From Auanema rhodensis (Eukaryota; Nematoda; Chromadorea; Rhabditida; Rhabditidae), in contig CAXKVF010000075.1 of assembly GCA_964057225.1 (NCBI GenBank), forward strand, positions 434,001-498,000: a DNA stretch of 64,000 nt, given 5' to 3'. The notes under the pieces were generated by a model, which was not told where the DNA came from, did no database searches, and saw nothing but the letters and a program-made list of their open reading frames with translations. The translations under genes and the position numbers were made by a program. Positions 27,263 through 41,189 of the stretch are shown piece after piece (position 1 is the stretch's first letter; every line of letters starts with the position of its first letter).

Positions 27263-30200
27263 ATGTCCATATTAGTCTAAAAACAAATTTTTATTGATAT
27301 TGCTTCATGGTAACCATGACTTTGAAATTTACGTGAACTTTAATTTATGCTAATTAAATGTACACGTGATGTGCACTTGGTATGTAACTCGCTTCACGTG
27401 AAAGATAAAGAGATGCGGTTTTCAAAATTAGATTCCCCATGTCCATATTAGTCGAAAAACAAATTTTAATTGATATTGGTTCATGGTAACCATGACTTTG
27501 AAATTTACGTGAACTTTAATTTATGCTAATTAAATGTACACGTGATGTGCACTTGGTATGTAACTCGCTTCACGTGAAAGATAAAAAGATGCGGTTTTCA
27601 AAATTAGATTCCCCGTGTCCATATTAGTCGAAAAACAAATTTTTATTGATATTGCTTCATGGTAACCATGACTTTGAAATTTACGTGAACTTTAATTTAT
27701 GCTAATTAAATGTACACGTGATGTGCACTTGGTATGTAACTCGCTTCACGTGAAAGATAAAGAGATGCGGTTTTCAAAATTAGATTCCCCATGTCCATAT
27801 TAGTCTAAAAACAAATTTTAATTGATATTGGTTCATGGTAACCATGACTTTGAAATTTACGTGAACTTTAATTTATGCTATTTAAATGTACACGTGATGT
27901 GCACTTGGTATGTAACTCGCTTCACGTGAAAGATAAAGAGATGCGGTTTTCAAAATTAGATTCCCCATGTCCATATTAGTCTAAAAACAAATTTTTATTG
28001 ATATTGGTGCATGGTAACCATGACTTTGAAATTTACGTGAACTTTAAATTATGCTAATTAAATGTACACGTGATGTGCACTTGGTATGTAACTCGCTTCA
28101 CGTGAAAGATAAAGAGATGCGGTTTTCAAAATTAGATTCCCCATGTCCATATTAGTCTAAAAACAAATTTTTATTGATATTGCTTCATGGTAACCATGAC
28201 TTTGAAATTTACGTGAACTTTAATTTATGCTAATTAAATGTACACGTGATGTGCACTTGGTATGTAACTCGCTTCACGTGAAAGATAAAGAGATGCGGTT
28301 TTCAAAATTAGATTCCCCATGTCCATATTAGTCTAAAAACAATATTTAATTGATATTGGTTCATGGTAACCATGACTTTGAAATTTACGTGAACTTTAAT
28401 TTATGCTAATTAAATGTACACGTGATGTGCACTTGGTATGTAACTCGCTTCACGTGAAAGATAAAGAGATGCGGTTTTCAAAATTAGATTCCCCATGTCC
28501 ATATTAGTCTAAAAACAAATTTTTATTGATATTGGTGCATGGTAACCATGACTTTGAAATTTACGTGAACTTTAAATTATGCTAATTAAATGTACACGTG
28601 ATGTGCACTTGGTATGTAACTCGCTTCACGTGAAAGATAAAGAGATGCGGTATTCAAAATTAGATTCCCCATGTCCATATTAGTCTAAAAACAAATTTTT
28701 ATTGATATTGGTTCATGGTAACCATGACTTTGAAATTTACGTGAACTTTAATTTATGCTAATTAAATGTACACGTGATGTGCACTTGGTATGTAACTCGC
28801 TTCACGTGAAAGATAAAGAGATGCGGTTTTCAAAATTAGATTCCCCATGTCCATATTAGTCTAAAAACAAATTTTTATTGATATTGGTTTATGGTAACCA
28901 TGACTTTGAAATTTACGTGAACTTTAATTTATGCTAATTAAATGTACACGTGATGTGCACTTGGTATGTAACTCGCTTCACGTGAAAGATAAAGAGATGC
29001 GGTTTTCAAAATTAGATTCCCCATGTCCATATTAGTCTAACAACAAATTTTAATTGATATTGGTTCATGGTAACCATGACTTTGAAATTTACGTGAACTT
29101 TAATTTATGCTAATTAAATGTACACGTGATGTGCACTTGGTATGTAACTCGCTTCACGTGAAAAATAAAAAGATGCGGTTTTCAAAATTAGATTCCCCGT
29201 GTCCATATTAGTCTAAAAACAAATTTTTATTGATATTGGTTTATGGTAACCATGACTTTGAAATTTACGTGAACTTTAATTTATGCTAATTAAATGTACA
29301 CGTGATGTGCACTTGGTATGTAACTCGCATCACGTGAAAGATAAAGAGATGCGGTTTTCAAAATTAGATTCCTCATGTCCATATTAGTCTAAAAACAAAT
29401 TTTAATTGATATTGGTTCATGGTAACCATGACTTTGAAATTTACGTGAACTTTAATTTATGCTAATTAAATGTACACGTGATGTGCACTTGGTATGTAAC
29501 TCGCTTCACGTGAAAGATAAAGAGATGCGGTTTTCAAAATTAGATTCCCCATGTCCATATTAGTCTAACAACAAATTTTAATTGATATTGGTTCATGGTA
29601 ACCATGACTTTGAAATTTACGTGAACTTTAATTTATGCTAATTAAATGTACACGTGATGTGCACTTGGTATGTAACTCGCATCACGTGAAAGATAAAGAG
29701 ATGCGGTTTTCAAAATTAGATTCCTCATGTCCATATTAGTCTAAAAACAAATTTTAATTGATATTGGTTCATGGTAACCATGACTTTGAAATTTACGTGA
29801 ACTTTAATTTATGCTAATTAAATGTACACGTGATGTGCACTTGGTATGTAACTCGCTTCACGTGAAAGATAAAGAGATGCGGTTTTCAAAATTAGATTCC
29901 CCATATCCATATTAGTCTAAAAACAAATTTTTATTGATATTGGTGCATGGTAACCATGACTTTGAAATTTACGTGAACTTTAAATTATGCTAATTAAATG
30001 TACACGTGATGTGCACTTGGTATGTAACTCGCTTCACGTGAAAGATAAAGAGATGCGGTTTTCAAAATTAGATTCCCCATGTCCATATTAGTCTAAAAAC
30101 AAATTTTTATTGATATTGGTTCATGATAACCATGACTTTGAAATTTACGTTAACTTTAATTTATGCTAATTAAATGTACACGTGATGTGCACTTGGTATG

Positions 30201-30289
30201 TAACTCGCTTCACGTGAAAGATAAAGAGATGCGGTTTTCAAAATTAGATTCCCCATGTCCATATTAGTCTAAAAACAAATTTTTATTGA

Positions 30290-31020
30290 TATTGGTTTAT
30301 GGTAACCATGACTTTAAAATTTACGTGAACTTTAATTTATGCTAATTAAATGTACACGTGATGTGCACTTGGTATGTAACTCGCTTCACGTGAAAGATAA
30401 AAAGATGCGGTTTTCAAAATTAGATTCCCCGTGTCCATATTAGTCGAAAAACAAATTTTTATTGATATTGCTTCATGGTAACCATGACTTTGAAATTTAC
30501 GTGTACTTTAATTTATGCTAATTAAATGTACACGTGATGTGCACTTGGTATGTAACTCGCTTCACGTGAAAGATAAAGAGATGCGGTTTTCAAAATTAGA
30601 TTCCCCATGTCCATATTAGTCTAAAAACAAATTTTAATTGATATTGGTTCATGGTAACCATGACTTTGAAATTTACGTGAACTTTAATTTATGCTATTTA
30701 AATGTACACGTGATGTGCACTTGGTATGTAACTCGCTTCACGTGAAAGAAAAAGAGATGCGGTTTTCAAAATTAGATTCCCCATGTCCATATTAGTCTAA
30801 AAACAAATTTTTATTGATATTGGTGCATGGTAACCATGACTTTGAAATTTACGTGAACTTCAAATTATGCTAATTAAATGTACACGTGATGTGCACTTGG
30901 TATGTAACTCGCTTCACGTGAAAGATAAAGAGATGCGGTTTTCAAAAATAGATTCCCCATGTCCATATTAGTCTAAAAACAAATTTTTATTGATATTGCT
31001 TCATGGTAACCATGACTTTG
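30290..31020 (+). repeat. Local block with 8-unit offset, copy 1
   Basis: GATAAAAAG at 30396, followed by CCCCGTGTCC and GTCGAAAAAC, then GCTATTTAAA at 30693 and CGTGAAAGAA at 30741, reappear exactly 1,408 bp (8 units) downstream. TTTATGG (30297) and ACGTTAAC (30147) reappear at 1,232 bp (7 units), so one unit was gained or lost between them. Confidence 0.85.
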
Positions 31021-31689
31021 AAATTTACGTTAACTTTAATTTATGCTAATTAAATGTACACGTGATGTGCACTTGGTATGTAACTCGCTTCACGTGAAAG
31101 ATAAAGAGATGCGGTTTTCAAAATTAGATTCCCCATGTCCATATTAGTCTAAAAACAAATTTTTATTGATATTGGTGCATGGTAACCATGACTTTGAAAT
31201 TTACGTGAACTTTAAATTATGCTAATTAAATGTACACGTGATGTGCACTTGGTATGTAACTCGCTTCACGTGAAAGATAAAGAGATGCGGTTTTCAAAAT
31301 TAGATTCCCCATGTCCATATTAGTCTAAAAACAAATTTTTATTGATATTGGTTCATGGTAACCATGACTTTGAAATTTACGTTAACTTTAATTTATGCTA
31401 ATTAAATGTACACGTGATGTGCACTTGGTATGTAACTCGCTTCACGTGAAAGATAAAGAGATGCGGTTTTCAAAATTAGATTCCCCATGTCCATATTAGT
31501 CTAAAAACAAATTTTTATTGATATTGGTTTATGGTAACCATGACTTTGAAATTTACGTGAACTTTAATTTATGCTAATTAAATGTACACGTGATGTGCAC
31601 TTGGTATGTAACTCGCTTCACGTGAAAGATAAAGAGATGCGGTTTTCAAAATTAGATTCCCCATGTCCATATTAGTCTAAAAACAAATT

Positions 31690-32430
31690 TTAATTGATAT
31701 TGGTTCATGGTAACCATGACTTTGAAATTTACGTGAACTTTAATTTATGCTAATTAAATGTACACGTGATGTGCACTTGGTATGTAACTCGCTTCACGTG
31801 AAAGATAAAAAGATGCGGTTTTCAAAATTAGATTCCCCGTGTCCATATTAGTCGAAAAACAAATTTTTATTGATATTGCTTCATGGTAACCATGACTTTG
31901 AAATTTACGTGAACTTTAATTTATGCTAATTAAATGTACACGTGATGTGCACTTGGTATGTAACTCGCTTCACGTGAAAGATAAAGAGATGCGGTTTTCA
32001 AAATTAGATTCCCCATGTCCATATTAGTCTAAAAACAAATTTTAATTGATATTGGTTCATGGTAACCATGACTTTGAAATTTACGTGAACTTTAATTTAT
32101 GCTATTTAAATGTACACGTGATGTGCACTTGGTATGTAACTCGCTTCACGTGAAAGAAAAAGAGATGCGGTTTTCAAAATTAGATTCCCCATGTCCATAT
32201 TAGTCTAAAAACAAATTTTTATTGATATTGGTGCATGGTAACCATGACTTTGAAATTTACGTGAACTTTAAATTATGCTAATTAAATGTACACGTGATGT
32301 GCACTTGGTATGTAACTCGCTTCACGTGAAAGATAAAGAGATGCGGTTTTCAAAATTAGATTCCCCATGTCCATATAAGTCTAAAAACAAATTTTTATTG
32401 ATATTGCTTCATGGTAACCATGACTTTGAA
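31690..32430 (+). repeat. Local block with 8-unit offset, copy 2
   Basis: This is the counterpart of the block at 30290: GATAAAAAG at 31804, GCTATTTAAA at 32101 and CGTGAAAGAA at 32149. The unit at 32275 has TAAGTCT, which removes the TAG at 103-105. The match ends near 32.4 kb. Confidence 0.85.
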
Positions 32431-33099
32431 ATTTACGTGAACTTTAATTTATGCTAATTAAATGTACACGTGATGTGCACTTGGTATGTAACTCGCTTCA
32501 CGTGAAAGATAAAGAGATGCGGTTTTCAAAATTAGATTCCTCATGTCCATATTAGTCTAAAAACAAATTTTAATTGATATTGGTTCATGGTAACCATGAC
32601 TTTGAAATTTACGTGAACTTTAATTTATGCTAATTAAATGTACACGTGATGTGCACTTGGTACGTAACTCGCTTCACGTGAAAGATAAAGAGATGCGGTT
32701 TTCAAAATTAGATTCCCCATATCCATATTAGTCTAAAAACAAATTTTAATTGATATTGGTTCATGGTAACCATGACTTTGAAATTTACGTGAACTTTAAT
32801 TTATGCTAATTAAATGTACACGTGATGTGCACTTGGTACGTAACTCGCTTCACGTGAAAGATAAAGAGATGCGGTTTTCAAAATTAGATTCCCCATATCC
32901 ATATTAGTCTAAAAACAAATTTTAATTGATATTGGTTCATGGTAACCATGACTTTGAAATTTACGTGAACTTTAATTTATGCTAATTAAATGTACACGTG
33001 ATGTGCACTTGGTATGTAACTCGCTTCACGTGAAAGATAAAAAGATGCGGTTTTCAAAATTAGATTCCCCATGTCCATATTAGTCTAAAAACAAATTTT

Positions 33100-33520
33100 T
33101 ATTGATATTGGTTCATGGTAACCATGACTTTGAAATTTACGTTAACTTTAATTTATGCTAATTAAATGTACACGTGATGTGCACTTGGTATGTAACTCGC
33201 TTCACGTGAAAGATAAAGAGATGCGGTTTTCAAAATTAGATTCCCCATGTCCATTTTAGTCTAAAAACAGATTTTTATTGATATTGGTTCATGGTAACCA
33301 TGACTTTGAAATTTACGTGAACTTTAATTTATGCTTATTAAATGTACACGTGATGTGCACTTGGTATGTAACTCGCATCACGTGAAAGATAAAGAGATGC
33401 GGTTTTCAAAATTAGATTCCCCATGTCCATATTAGTCTAAAAACCAATTTTTATTGATATTGGTGCATGGTAACCATGACTTTGAAATTTACGTGAACTT
33501 TAATTTATGCTTATTAAATG
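33100..33520 (+). repeat. Local three-unit block with 6-unit offset, copy 1
   Basis: ACGTTAAC (33139), ACAGATTTTT (33267), CGCATCACG (near 33,374) and AAACCAATTT (33441) recur 1,056 bp downstream at 34195, 34323, near 34,430 and 34497. The match does not extend into the GATAAAAAG unit that follows here. Confidence 0.75.
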
Positions 33521-34155
33521 TACACGTGATGTGCACTTGGTATGTAACTCGCTTCACGTGAAAGATAAAAAGATGCGGTTTTCAAAATTAGATTCCCCAT
33601 GTCCATATTAGTCTAAAAACAAATTTTTATTGATATTGGTGCATGGTAACCATGACTTTGAAATTTACGTGAACTTTAATTTATGCTAATTAAATGTACA
33701 CGTGATGTGCACTTGGTATGTAACTCGCTTCACGTGAAAGATAAAGAGATGCGGTTTTCAAAATTAGATTCCCCATGTCCATATTAGTCTAAAAACAAAT
33801 TTTTATTGATATTGGTGCATGGTAACCATGACTTTGAAATTTACGTGAACTTTAATTTATGCTAATTAAATGTACACGTGATGTGCCCTTGGTATGTAAC
33901 TCGCTTCACGTGAAAGATAAAGAGATGCGGTTTTCAAAATTAGATTCCCCATATCCATATTAGTCTAAAAACAAATTTTTATTGATATTGGTGCATGGTA
34001 ACCATGACTTTGAAATTTACGTGAACTTTAAATTATGCTAATTAAATGTACACGTGATGTGCACTTGGTATGTAACTCGCTTCACGTGAAAGATAAAGAG
34101 ATGCGGTTTTCAAAATTAGATTCCCCATGTCCATATTAGTCTAAAAACAAATTTT

Positions 34156-34576
34156 TATTGATATTGGTTCATGGTAACCATGACTTTGAAATTTACGTTA
34201 ACTTTAATTTATGCTAATTAAATGTACACGTGATGTGCACTTGGTATGTAACTCGCTTCACGTGAAAGATAAAGAGATGCGGTTTTCAAAATTAGATTCC
34301 CCATGTCCATATTAGTCTAAAAACAGATTTTTATTGATATTGGTTCATGGTAACCATGACTTTGAAATTTACGTGAACTTTAATTTATGCTTATTAAATG
34401 TACACGTGATGTGCACTTGGTATGTAACTCGCATCACGTGAAAGATAAAGAGATGCGGTTTTCAAAATTAGATTCCCCATGTCCATATTAGTCTAAAAAC
34501 CAATTTTTATTGATATTGGTGCATGGTAACCATGACTTTGAAATTTACGTGAACTTTAATTTATGCTTATTAAATG
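34156..34576 (+). repeat. Local three-unit block with 6-unit offset, copy 2
   Basis: This is the counterpart of the block at 33100. The CGCATCACG variant continues for two more units downstream here (near 34,607 and 34,783), so it was further amplified in this copy. The unit after AAACCAATTT has ACTAGGTATG. Confidence 0.75.
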
Positions 34577-36850
34577 TACACGTGATGTGCACTAGGTATG
34601 TAACTCGCATCACGTGAAAGATAAAGAGATGCGGTTTTCAAAATTAGATTCCCCATGTCCATATTAGTCTAAAAACAAATTTTTATTGATATTGGTGCAT
34701 GGTAACCATGACTTTGAAATTTACGTGAACTTTAATTTATGCTTATTAAATGTACACGTGATGTGCACTTGGTATGTAACTCGCATCACGTGAAAGATAA
34801 AGAGATGCGGTTTTCAAAATTAAATTCCCCATGTCCATATTAGTCTAAAAACAGATTTTTATTGATATTGGTTCATGGTAACCATGACTTTGAAATTTAC
34901 GTGAACTTTAATTTATGCTAATTAAATGTACACGTGAAGTGCACTTGGTATGTAACTCGCTTCACGTGAAAGATGAAGAGATGCGGTTTTCAAAATTAGA
35001 TTCCCCATGTCCATATTAGTCTAAAAACAAATTTTTATTGATATTGGTTCATGGTAACCATGACTTTGAAATTTACGTGAACTTTAATTTATGCTAATTA
35101 AATGTACACGTGATGTGCACTTGGTATGTAACTCGCTTCACGTGAAAGATAAAGAGATGCGGTTTTCAAAATTAGATTCCCCATGTCCATATTAGTCTAA
35201 AAACAGATTTTTATTGATATTGGTTCATGGTAACCATGACTTTGAAATTTACGTGAACTTTAATTTATGCTAATTAAATGTACACGTGAAGTGCACTTGG
35301 TATGTAACTCGCTTCACGTGAAAGATGAAGAGATGCGGTTTTCAAAATTAGATTCCCCATGTCCATATTAGTCTAAAAACAAATTTTTATTGATATTGGT
35401 TCATGGTAACCATGACTTTGAAATTTACGTGAACTTTAATTTATGCTAATTAAATGTACACGTGATGTGCACTTGGTATGTAACTCGCTTCACGTGAAAG
35501 ATAAAGAGATGCGGTTTTCAAAATTAGATTCCCCATGTCCATATTAGTCTAAAAACAAATTTTTATTGATATTGGTGCATGGTAACCATGACTTTGAAAT
35601 TTACGTGACCTTTAATTTATGCTAATTAAATGTACACGTGATGTGCACTTGGTATGTAACTCGCTTCACGTGAAAGATAAAGAGATGCGGTTTTCAAAAT
35701 TAGATTCCCCATGTCCATATTAGTCTAAAAACAAATTTTTATTGATATTGGTGCATGGTAACCATGACTTTGAAATTTACGTGAACTTTAATTTATGCTA
35801 ATTAAATGTACACGTGATGTGCACTTGGTATGTAACTCGCTTCACGTGAAAGATAAAGAGATGCGGTTTTCAAAATTAGATTCCCCATGTCCATATTAGT
35901 CTAAAAACAAATTTTTATTGATATTGGTGCATGGTAACCATGACTTTGAAATTTACGTGAACTTTAAATTATGCTAATTAAATGTACACGTGATGTGCAC
36001 TTGGTATGTAACTCGCTTCACGTGAAAGATAAAGAGATGCGGTTTTCAAAATTAGATTCCCCATGTCCATATTAGTCTAAAAACAAATTTTTATTGATAT
36101 TGGTTCATGGTAACCATGACTTTGAAATTTACGTTAACTTTAATTTATGCTAATTAAATGTACACGTGATGTGCACTTGGTATGTAACTCGCTTCACGTG
36201 AAAGATAAAGAGATGCGGTTTTCAAAATTAGATTCCCCATGTCCATATTAGTCTAAAAACAAATTTTTATTGATATTGGTGCATGGTAACCATGACTTTG
36301 AAATTTACGTGAACTTTAATTTATGCTAATTAAATGTACACGTGATGTGCACTTGGTAGGTAACTCGCTTCACGTGAAAGATAAAGAGATGCGGTTTTCA
36401 AAATTAGATTCCCCATGTCCATATTAGTCTAAAAACAAATTTTTATTGATATTGGTGCATGGTAACCATGACTTTGAAATTTACGTGAACTTTAATTTAT
36501 GCTAATTAAATGTACACGTGATGTGCACTTGGTATGTAACTCGCTTCACGTGAAAGATAAAGAGATGCAGTTTTCAAAATTAGATTCCCCATGTCCATAT
36601 TAGTCTAAAAACAAATTTTTATTGATATTGGTTCATGGTAACCATGACTTTGAAATTTACGTGAACTTTAATTTATGCTAATTAAATGTACACGTGATGT
36701 GCACTTGGTATGTAACTCGCTTCACGTGAAAGATAAAGAGATGCGGTTTTCAAAATTAGATTCCCCATGTCCATATTAGTCTAAAAACAAATTTTTATTG
36801 ATATTGGTGCATGGTAACCATGACTTTGAAATTTACGTGAACTTTAATTT

Positions 36851-39800
36851 ATGCTAATTAAATGTACACGTGAAGTGCACTTGGTATGTGACTCGCTTCA
36901 CGTGAAAGATGAAGAGATGCGGTTTTCAAAATTAGATTCCCCATGTCCATATTAGTCTAAAAACAAATTTTTATTGATATTGGTTCATGGTAACCATGAC
37001 TTTGAAATTTACGTGAACTTTAATTTATGCTAATTAAATGTACACGTGATGTGCACTTGGTATGTAACTTGCTTCACGTGAAAGATAAAGAGATACGGTT
37101 TTCAAAATTAGATTCCCCATGTCCATATTAGTCTAAAAACCAATTTTAATTGATATTGGTTCATGGTAACCAGGACTTTGAAATTTACGTGAACTTTAAT
37201 TTATGCTATTTAAATGTACACGTGATGTGCACTTGGTATGTAACTCGCTTCACGTGAAAGATAAAGAGATGCGGTTTTCAAAATTAGATTCCCCATGTCC
37301 ATATTAGTCTAAAAACAAATTTTTATTGATATTGGTTCATGGTAACCATGACTTTGAAATTTACGTGAACTTTAATTTATGCTAATTAAATGTACACGTG
37401 ATGTGCACTTGGTATGTAACTCGCTTCACGTGAAAGATAAAGAGATGCGGTTTTCAAAATTAGATTCCCCATGTCCATATTAGTCTAAAAACAAATTTTT
37501 ATTGATATTGGTTCATGGTAACCATGACTTTGAAATTTACGTGAACTTTAATTTATGCTAATTAAATGTACACGTGATGTGCACTTGGTATGTGACTCGC
37601 TTCACGTGAAAGATAAAGAGATGCTGTTTTCAAAATTAGATTCCCCATGTCCATATTAGTCTAAAAACAAATTTTTATTGATATTGGTACATGGTAACCA
37701 TGACTTTGAAATTTACGTGAACTTTAATTTATGCTAATTAAATGTACACGTGAAGTGCACTTGGTATGTGACTCGCTTCACGTGAAAGATGAAGAGATGC
37801 GGTTTTCAAAATTAGATTCCCCATGTCCATATTAGTCTAAAAACAAATTTTTATTGATATTGTTTCATGGTAACCATGACTTTGAAATTTACGTGAACTT
37901 TAATTTATGCTAATTAAATGTACACGTGATGTGCACTTGGTATGTAACTCGCTTCACGTGAAAGATAAAGAGATGCGGTTTTCAAAATTAGATTCCCCAT
38001 GTCCATATTAGTCTAAAAACAAATTTTTATTGATATTGCTTCATGGTAACCATGACTTTGAAATTTACGTGAACTTTAATTTATGCTAATTAAATGTACA
38101 CGTGATGTGCACTTGGTATGTAACTCGCTTCACGTGAAAGATAAAGAGATGCGGTTTTCAAAATTAGATTCCCCATGTCCATATTAGTCTAAAAACAAAT
38201 TTTTATTGATATTGGTTCATGGTAACCATGACTTTGAAATTTACGTGAACTTTAATTTATGCTAATTAAATGTACACGTGATGTGCACTTGGTATGTAAC
38301 TCGCTTCACGTGAAAGATAAAGAGATGCGGTTTTCAAAATTAGATTCCCCATGTCCATATTAGTCTAAAAACCAATTTTAATTGATATTGGTTCATGGTA
38401 ACCAGGACTTTGAAATTTACGTGAACTTTAATTTATGCTAATTAAATGTACACGTGATGTGCACTTGGTATGTAACTCGCTTCACGTGAAAGATGAAGAG
38501 ATGCGGTTTTCAAAATTAGATTCCCCATGTCCATATTAGTCTAAAAACAAATTTTTATTGATATTGGTTCATGGTAACCATGACTTTGAAATTTACGTGA
38601 ACTTTAATTTATGCTAATTAAATGTACACGTGATGTGCACTTGGTATGTGACTCGCTTCACGTGAAAGATAAAGAGATGCTGTTTTCAAAATTAGATTCC
38701 CCATGTCCATATTAGTCTAAAAACAAATTTTTATTGATATTGGTACATGGTAACCATGACTTTGAAATTTACGTGAACTTTAATTTATGCTAATTAAATG
38801 TACACGTGAAGTGCACTTGGTATGTGACTCGCTTCACGTGAAAGATGAAGAGATGCGGTTTTCAAAATTAGATTCCCCATGTCCATATTAGTCTAAAAAC
38901 AAATTTTTATTGATATTGCTTCATGGTAACCATGACTTTGAAATTTACGTGAACTTTAATTTATGCTAATTAAATGTACACGTGATGTGCACTTGGTATG
39001 TAACTCGCTTCACGTGAAAGATAAAGAGATGCGGTTTTCAAAATTAGATTCCCCATGTCCATATTAGTCTAAAAACAAATTTTTATTGATATTGGTTCAT
39101 GGTAACCATGACTTTGAAATTTACGTGAACTTTAATTTATGCTAATTAAATGTACACGTGATGTGCACTTGGTATGTAACTCGCTTCACGTGAAAGATAA
39201 AGAGATGCGGTTTTCAAAATTAGATTCCCCATGTCCATATTAGTCTAAAAACAAATTTTTATTGATATTGGTTCATGGTAACCATGACTTTGAAATTTAC
39301 GTGAACTTTAATTTATGCTAATTAAATGTACACGTGATGTGCACTTGGTATGTAACTCGCTTCACGTGAAAGATAAAGAGATGCTGTTTTCAAAATTAGA
39401 TTCCCCATGTCCATATTAGTCTAAAAACAAATTTTTATTGATATTGGTGCATGGTAACCATGACTTTGAAATTTACGTGAACTTTAATTTATGCTAATTA
39501 AATGTACACGTGAAGTGCACTTGGTATGTGACTCGCTTCACGTGAAAGATGAAGAGATGCGCTTTTCAAAATTAGATTCCCCATGTCCATATTAGTCTAA
39601 AAACAAATTTTTATTGATATTGGTTCATGGTAACCATGACTTTGAAATTTACGTGAACTTTAATTTATGCTAATTAAATGTACACGTGATGTGCACTTGG
39701 TATGTAACTCGCTTCACGTGAAAGATAAAGAGATGCTGTTTTCAAAATTAGATTCCCCATGTCCATATTAGTCTAAAAACAAATTTTTATTGATATTGGT

Positions 39801-41189
39801 GCATGGTAACCATGACTTTGAAATTTACGTGAACTTTAATTTATGCTAATTAAATGTACACGTGAAGTGCACTTGGTATGTGACTCGCTTCACGTGAAAG
39901 ATAAAGAGATGCGGTTTTCAAAATTAGATTCCCCATGTCCATATTAGTCTAAAAACAAATTTTTATTGATATTGGTTCATGGTAACCATGACTTTGAAAT
40001 TTACGTGAACTTTAATTTATGCTAATTAAATGTACACGTGATGTGCACTTGGTATGTAACTCGCTTCACGTGAAAGATAAAGAGATGCGGTTTTCAAAAT
40101 TAGATTCCCCATGTCCATATTAGTCTAAAAACAAATTTTTATTGATATTGCTTCATGGTAACCATGACTTTGAAATTTACGTGAACTTTAATTTATGCTA
40201 ATTAAATGTACACGTGATGTGCACTTGGTATGTAACTCGCTTCACGTGAAAGATAAAGAGATGCGGTTTTCAAAATTAGATTCCCCATGTCCATATTAGT
40301 CTAAAAACAAATTTTTATTGATATTGGTTCATGGTAACCATGACTTTGAAATTTACGTGAACTTTAATTTATGCTAATTAAATGTACACGTGATGTGCAC
40401 TTGGTATGTAACTCGCTTCACGTGAAAGATAAAGAGATGCGGTTTTCAAAATTAGATTCCCCATATCCATATTGGTCTAAAAACAAATTTTTATTGATAT
40501 TGGTTCATGGTAACCATGACTTTGAAATTTACGTGAACTTTAATTTATGCTAATTAAATGTACACGTGATGTGCACTTGGTATGTAACTCGCTTCACGTG
40601 AAAGATAAAGAGATGCGGTTTTCAAAATTAGATTCCCCATGTCCATATTAGTCTAAAAACAAATTTTTATTGATATTGCTTCATGGTAACCATGACTTTG
40701 AAATTTACGTGAACTTTAATTTATGCTAATTAAATGTACACGTGATGTGCACTTGGTATGTAACTCGCTTCACGTGAAAGATAAAGAGATGCGGTTTTCA
40801 AAATTAGATTCCCCATGTCCATATTAGTCTAAAAACAAATTTTTATTGATATTGGTTCATGGTAACCATGACTTTGAAATTTACGTGAACTTTAATTTAT
40901 GCTAATTAAATGTACACGTGATGTGCACTTGGTATGTAACTCGCTTCACGTGAAAGATAAAGAGATGCGGTTTTCAAAATTAGATTCCCCATGTCCATAT
41001 TAGTCTAAAAACAAATTTTTATTGATATTGGTGCATGGTAACCATGACATTGAAATTTACGTGAACTTTAAATTATGCTAATTAAATGTACACGTGATGT
41101 GCACTTGGTATGTAACTTGCTTCACGTGAAAGATAAAGAGATGCGGTTTTCAAAATTAGATTCCCCATGTCCATATTAGTCTAAAAACA
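36851..41189 (+). repeat. Segment with repeated GAAGTGC/TATGTGACTC/GATGAAG haplotype units
   Basis: A linked haplotype (24A, 40G, 61G) occurs in units with TGAAGTGCAC at 36871, 37751, 38807, 39511 and 39863, spaced 5, 6, 4 and 2 units apart. The copy at 39863 has reverted to A at site 61. ATGCTGTTTT precedes it at 37621, 38677, 39381 and 39733. GTACATGG occurs at about 37,688 and 38,744, and CAGGACTTTG at 37171 and 38403. Blocks of 4-7 units have been copied repeatedly. The unit at 40371 has TTGGTCT and so lacks the usual TAG. Confidence 0.85.

Larger units (their letters stand above)
22441..29150 (+). repeat. Large tandem duplication, copy 2 (about 6.7 kb, 38 units)
   Basis: This copy repeats the rare variants of copy 1. 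The offset changes in whole units: 6,335 bp (36 units less 1 bp) up to the marker at 23820; 7,039 bp (40 units less 1) from GTGCATTATA at 24840 to GATTCTTC at 26024; 6,863 bp (39 units less 1) from ATTGGGGC to GCGGTATTC; and 6,687 bp (38 units less 1) for TTTATGG and TAACAACAAA (29038). The odd 1 bp is the deletion inherited from copy 1. Since duplication, four units were gained or lost near 24.0-24.7 kb, one near 26.1 kb and one near 28.8 kb. Confidence 0.93.
29151..36850 (+). repeat. Most diverged segment, with short local duplications
   Basis: Units here carry many non-consensus states: AATTTTAATTG (122A), GATAAAAAGATG, CCCCGTGTCC, GTCGAAAAAC, CCATATCCAT, ACGTTAAC, TTAAATTATG, CGCATCACG, GGTACGTAAC, ACAGATTTTT and AAACCAATTT. 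Many occur in small groups repeated at 1, 2, 6, 7 or 8 unit spacing. CGCATCACG with GATTCCTC recurs 352 bp apart (29,326 and 29,678). GGTACGTAAC is in two adjacent units near 32,660 and 32,836. ACAGATTTTT with GAAGTGC recurs 352 bp apart (34851 and 35203). This is a patchwork of small unequal exchanges. Confidence 0.85.
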
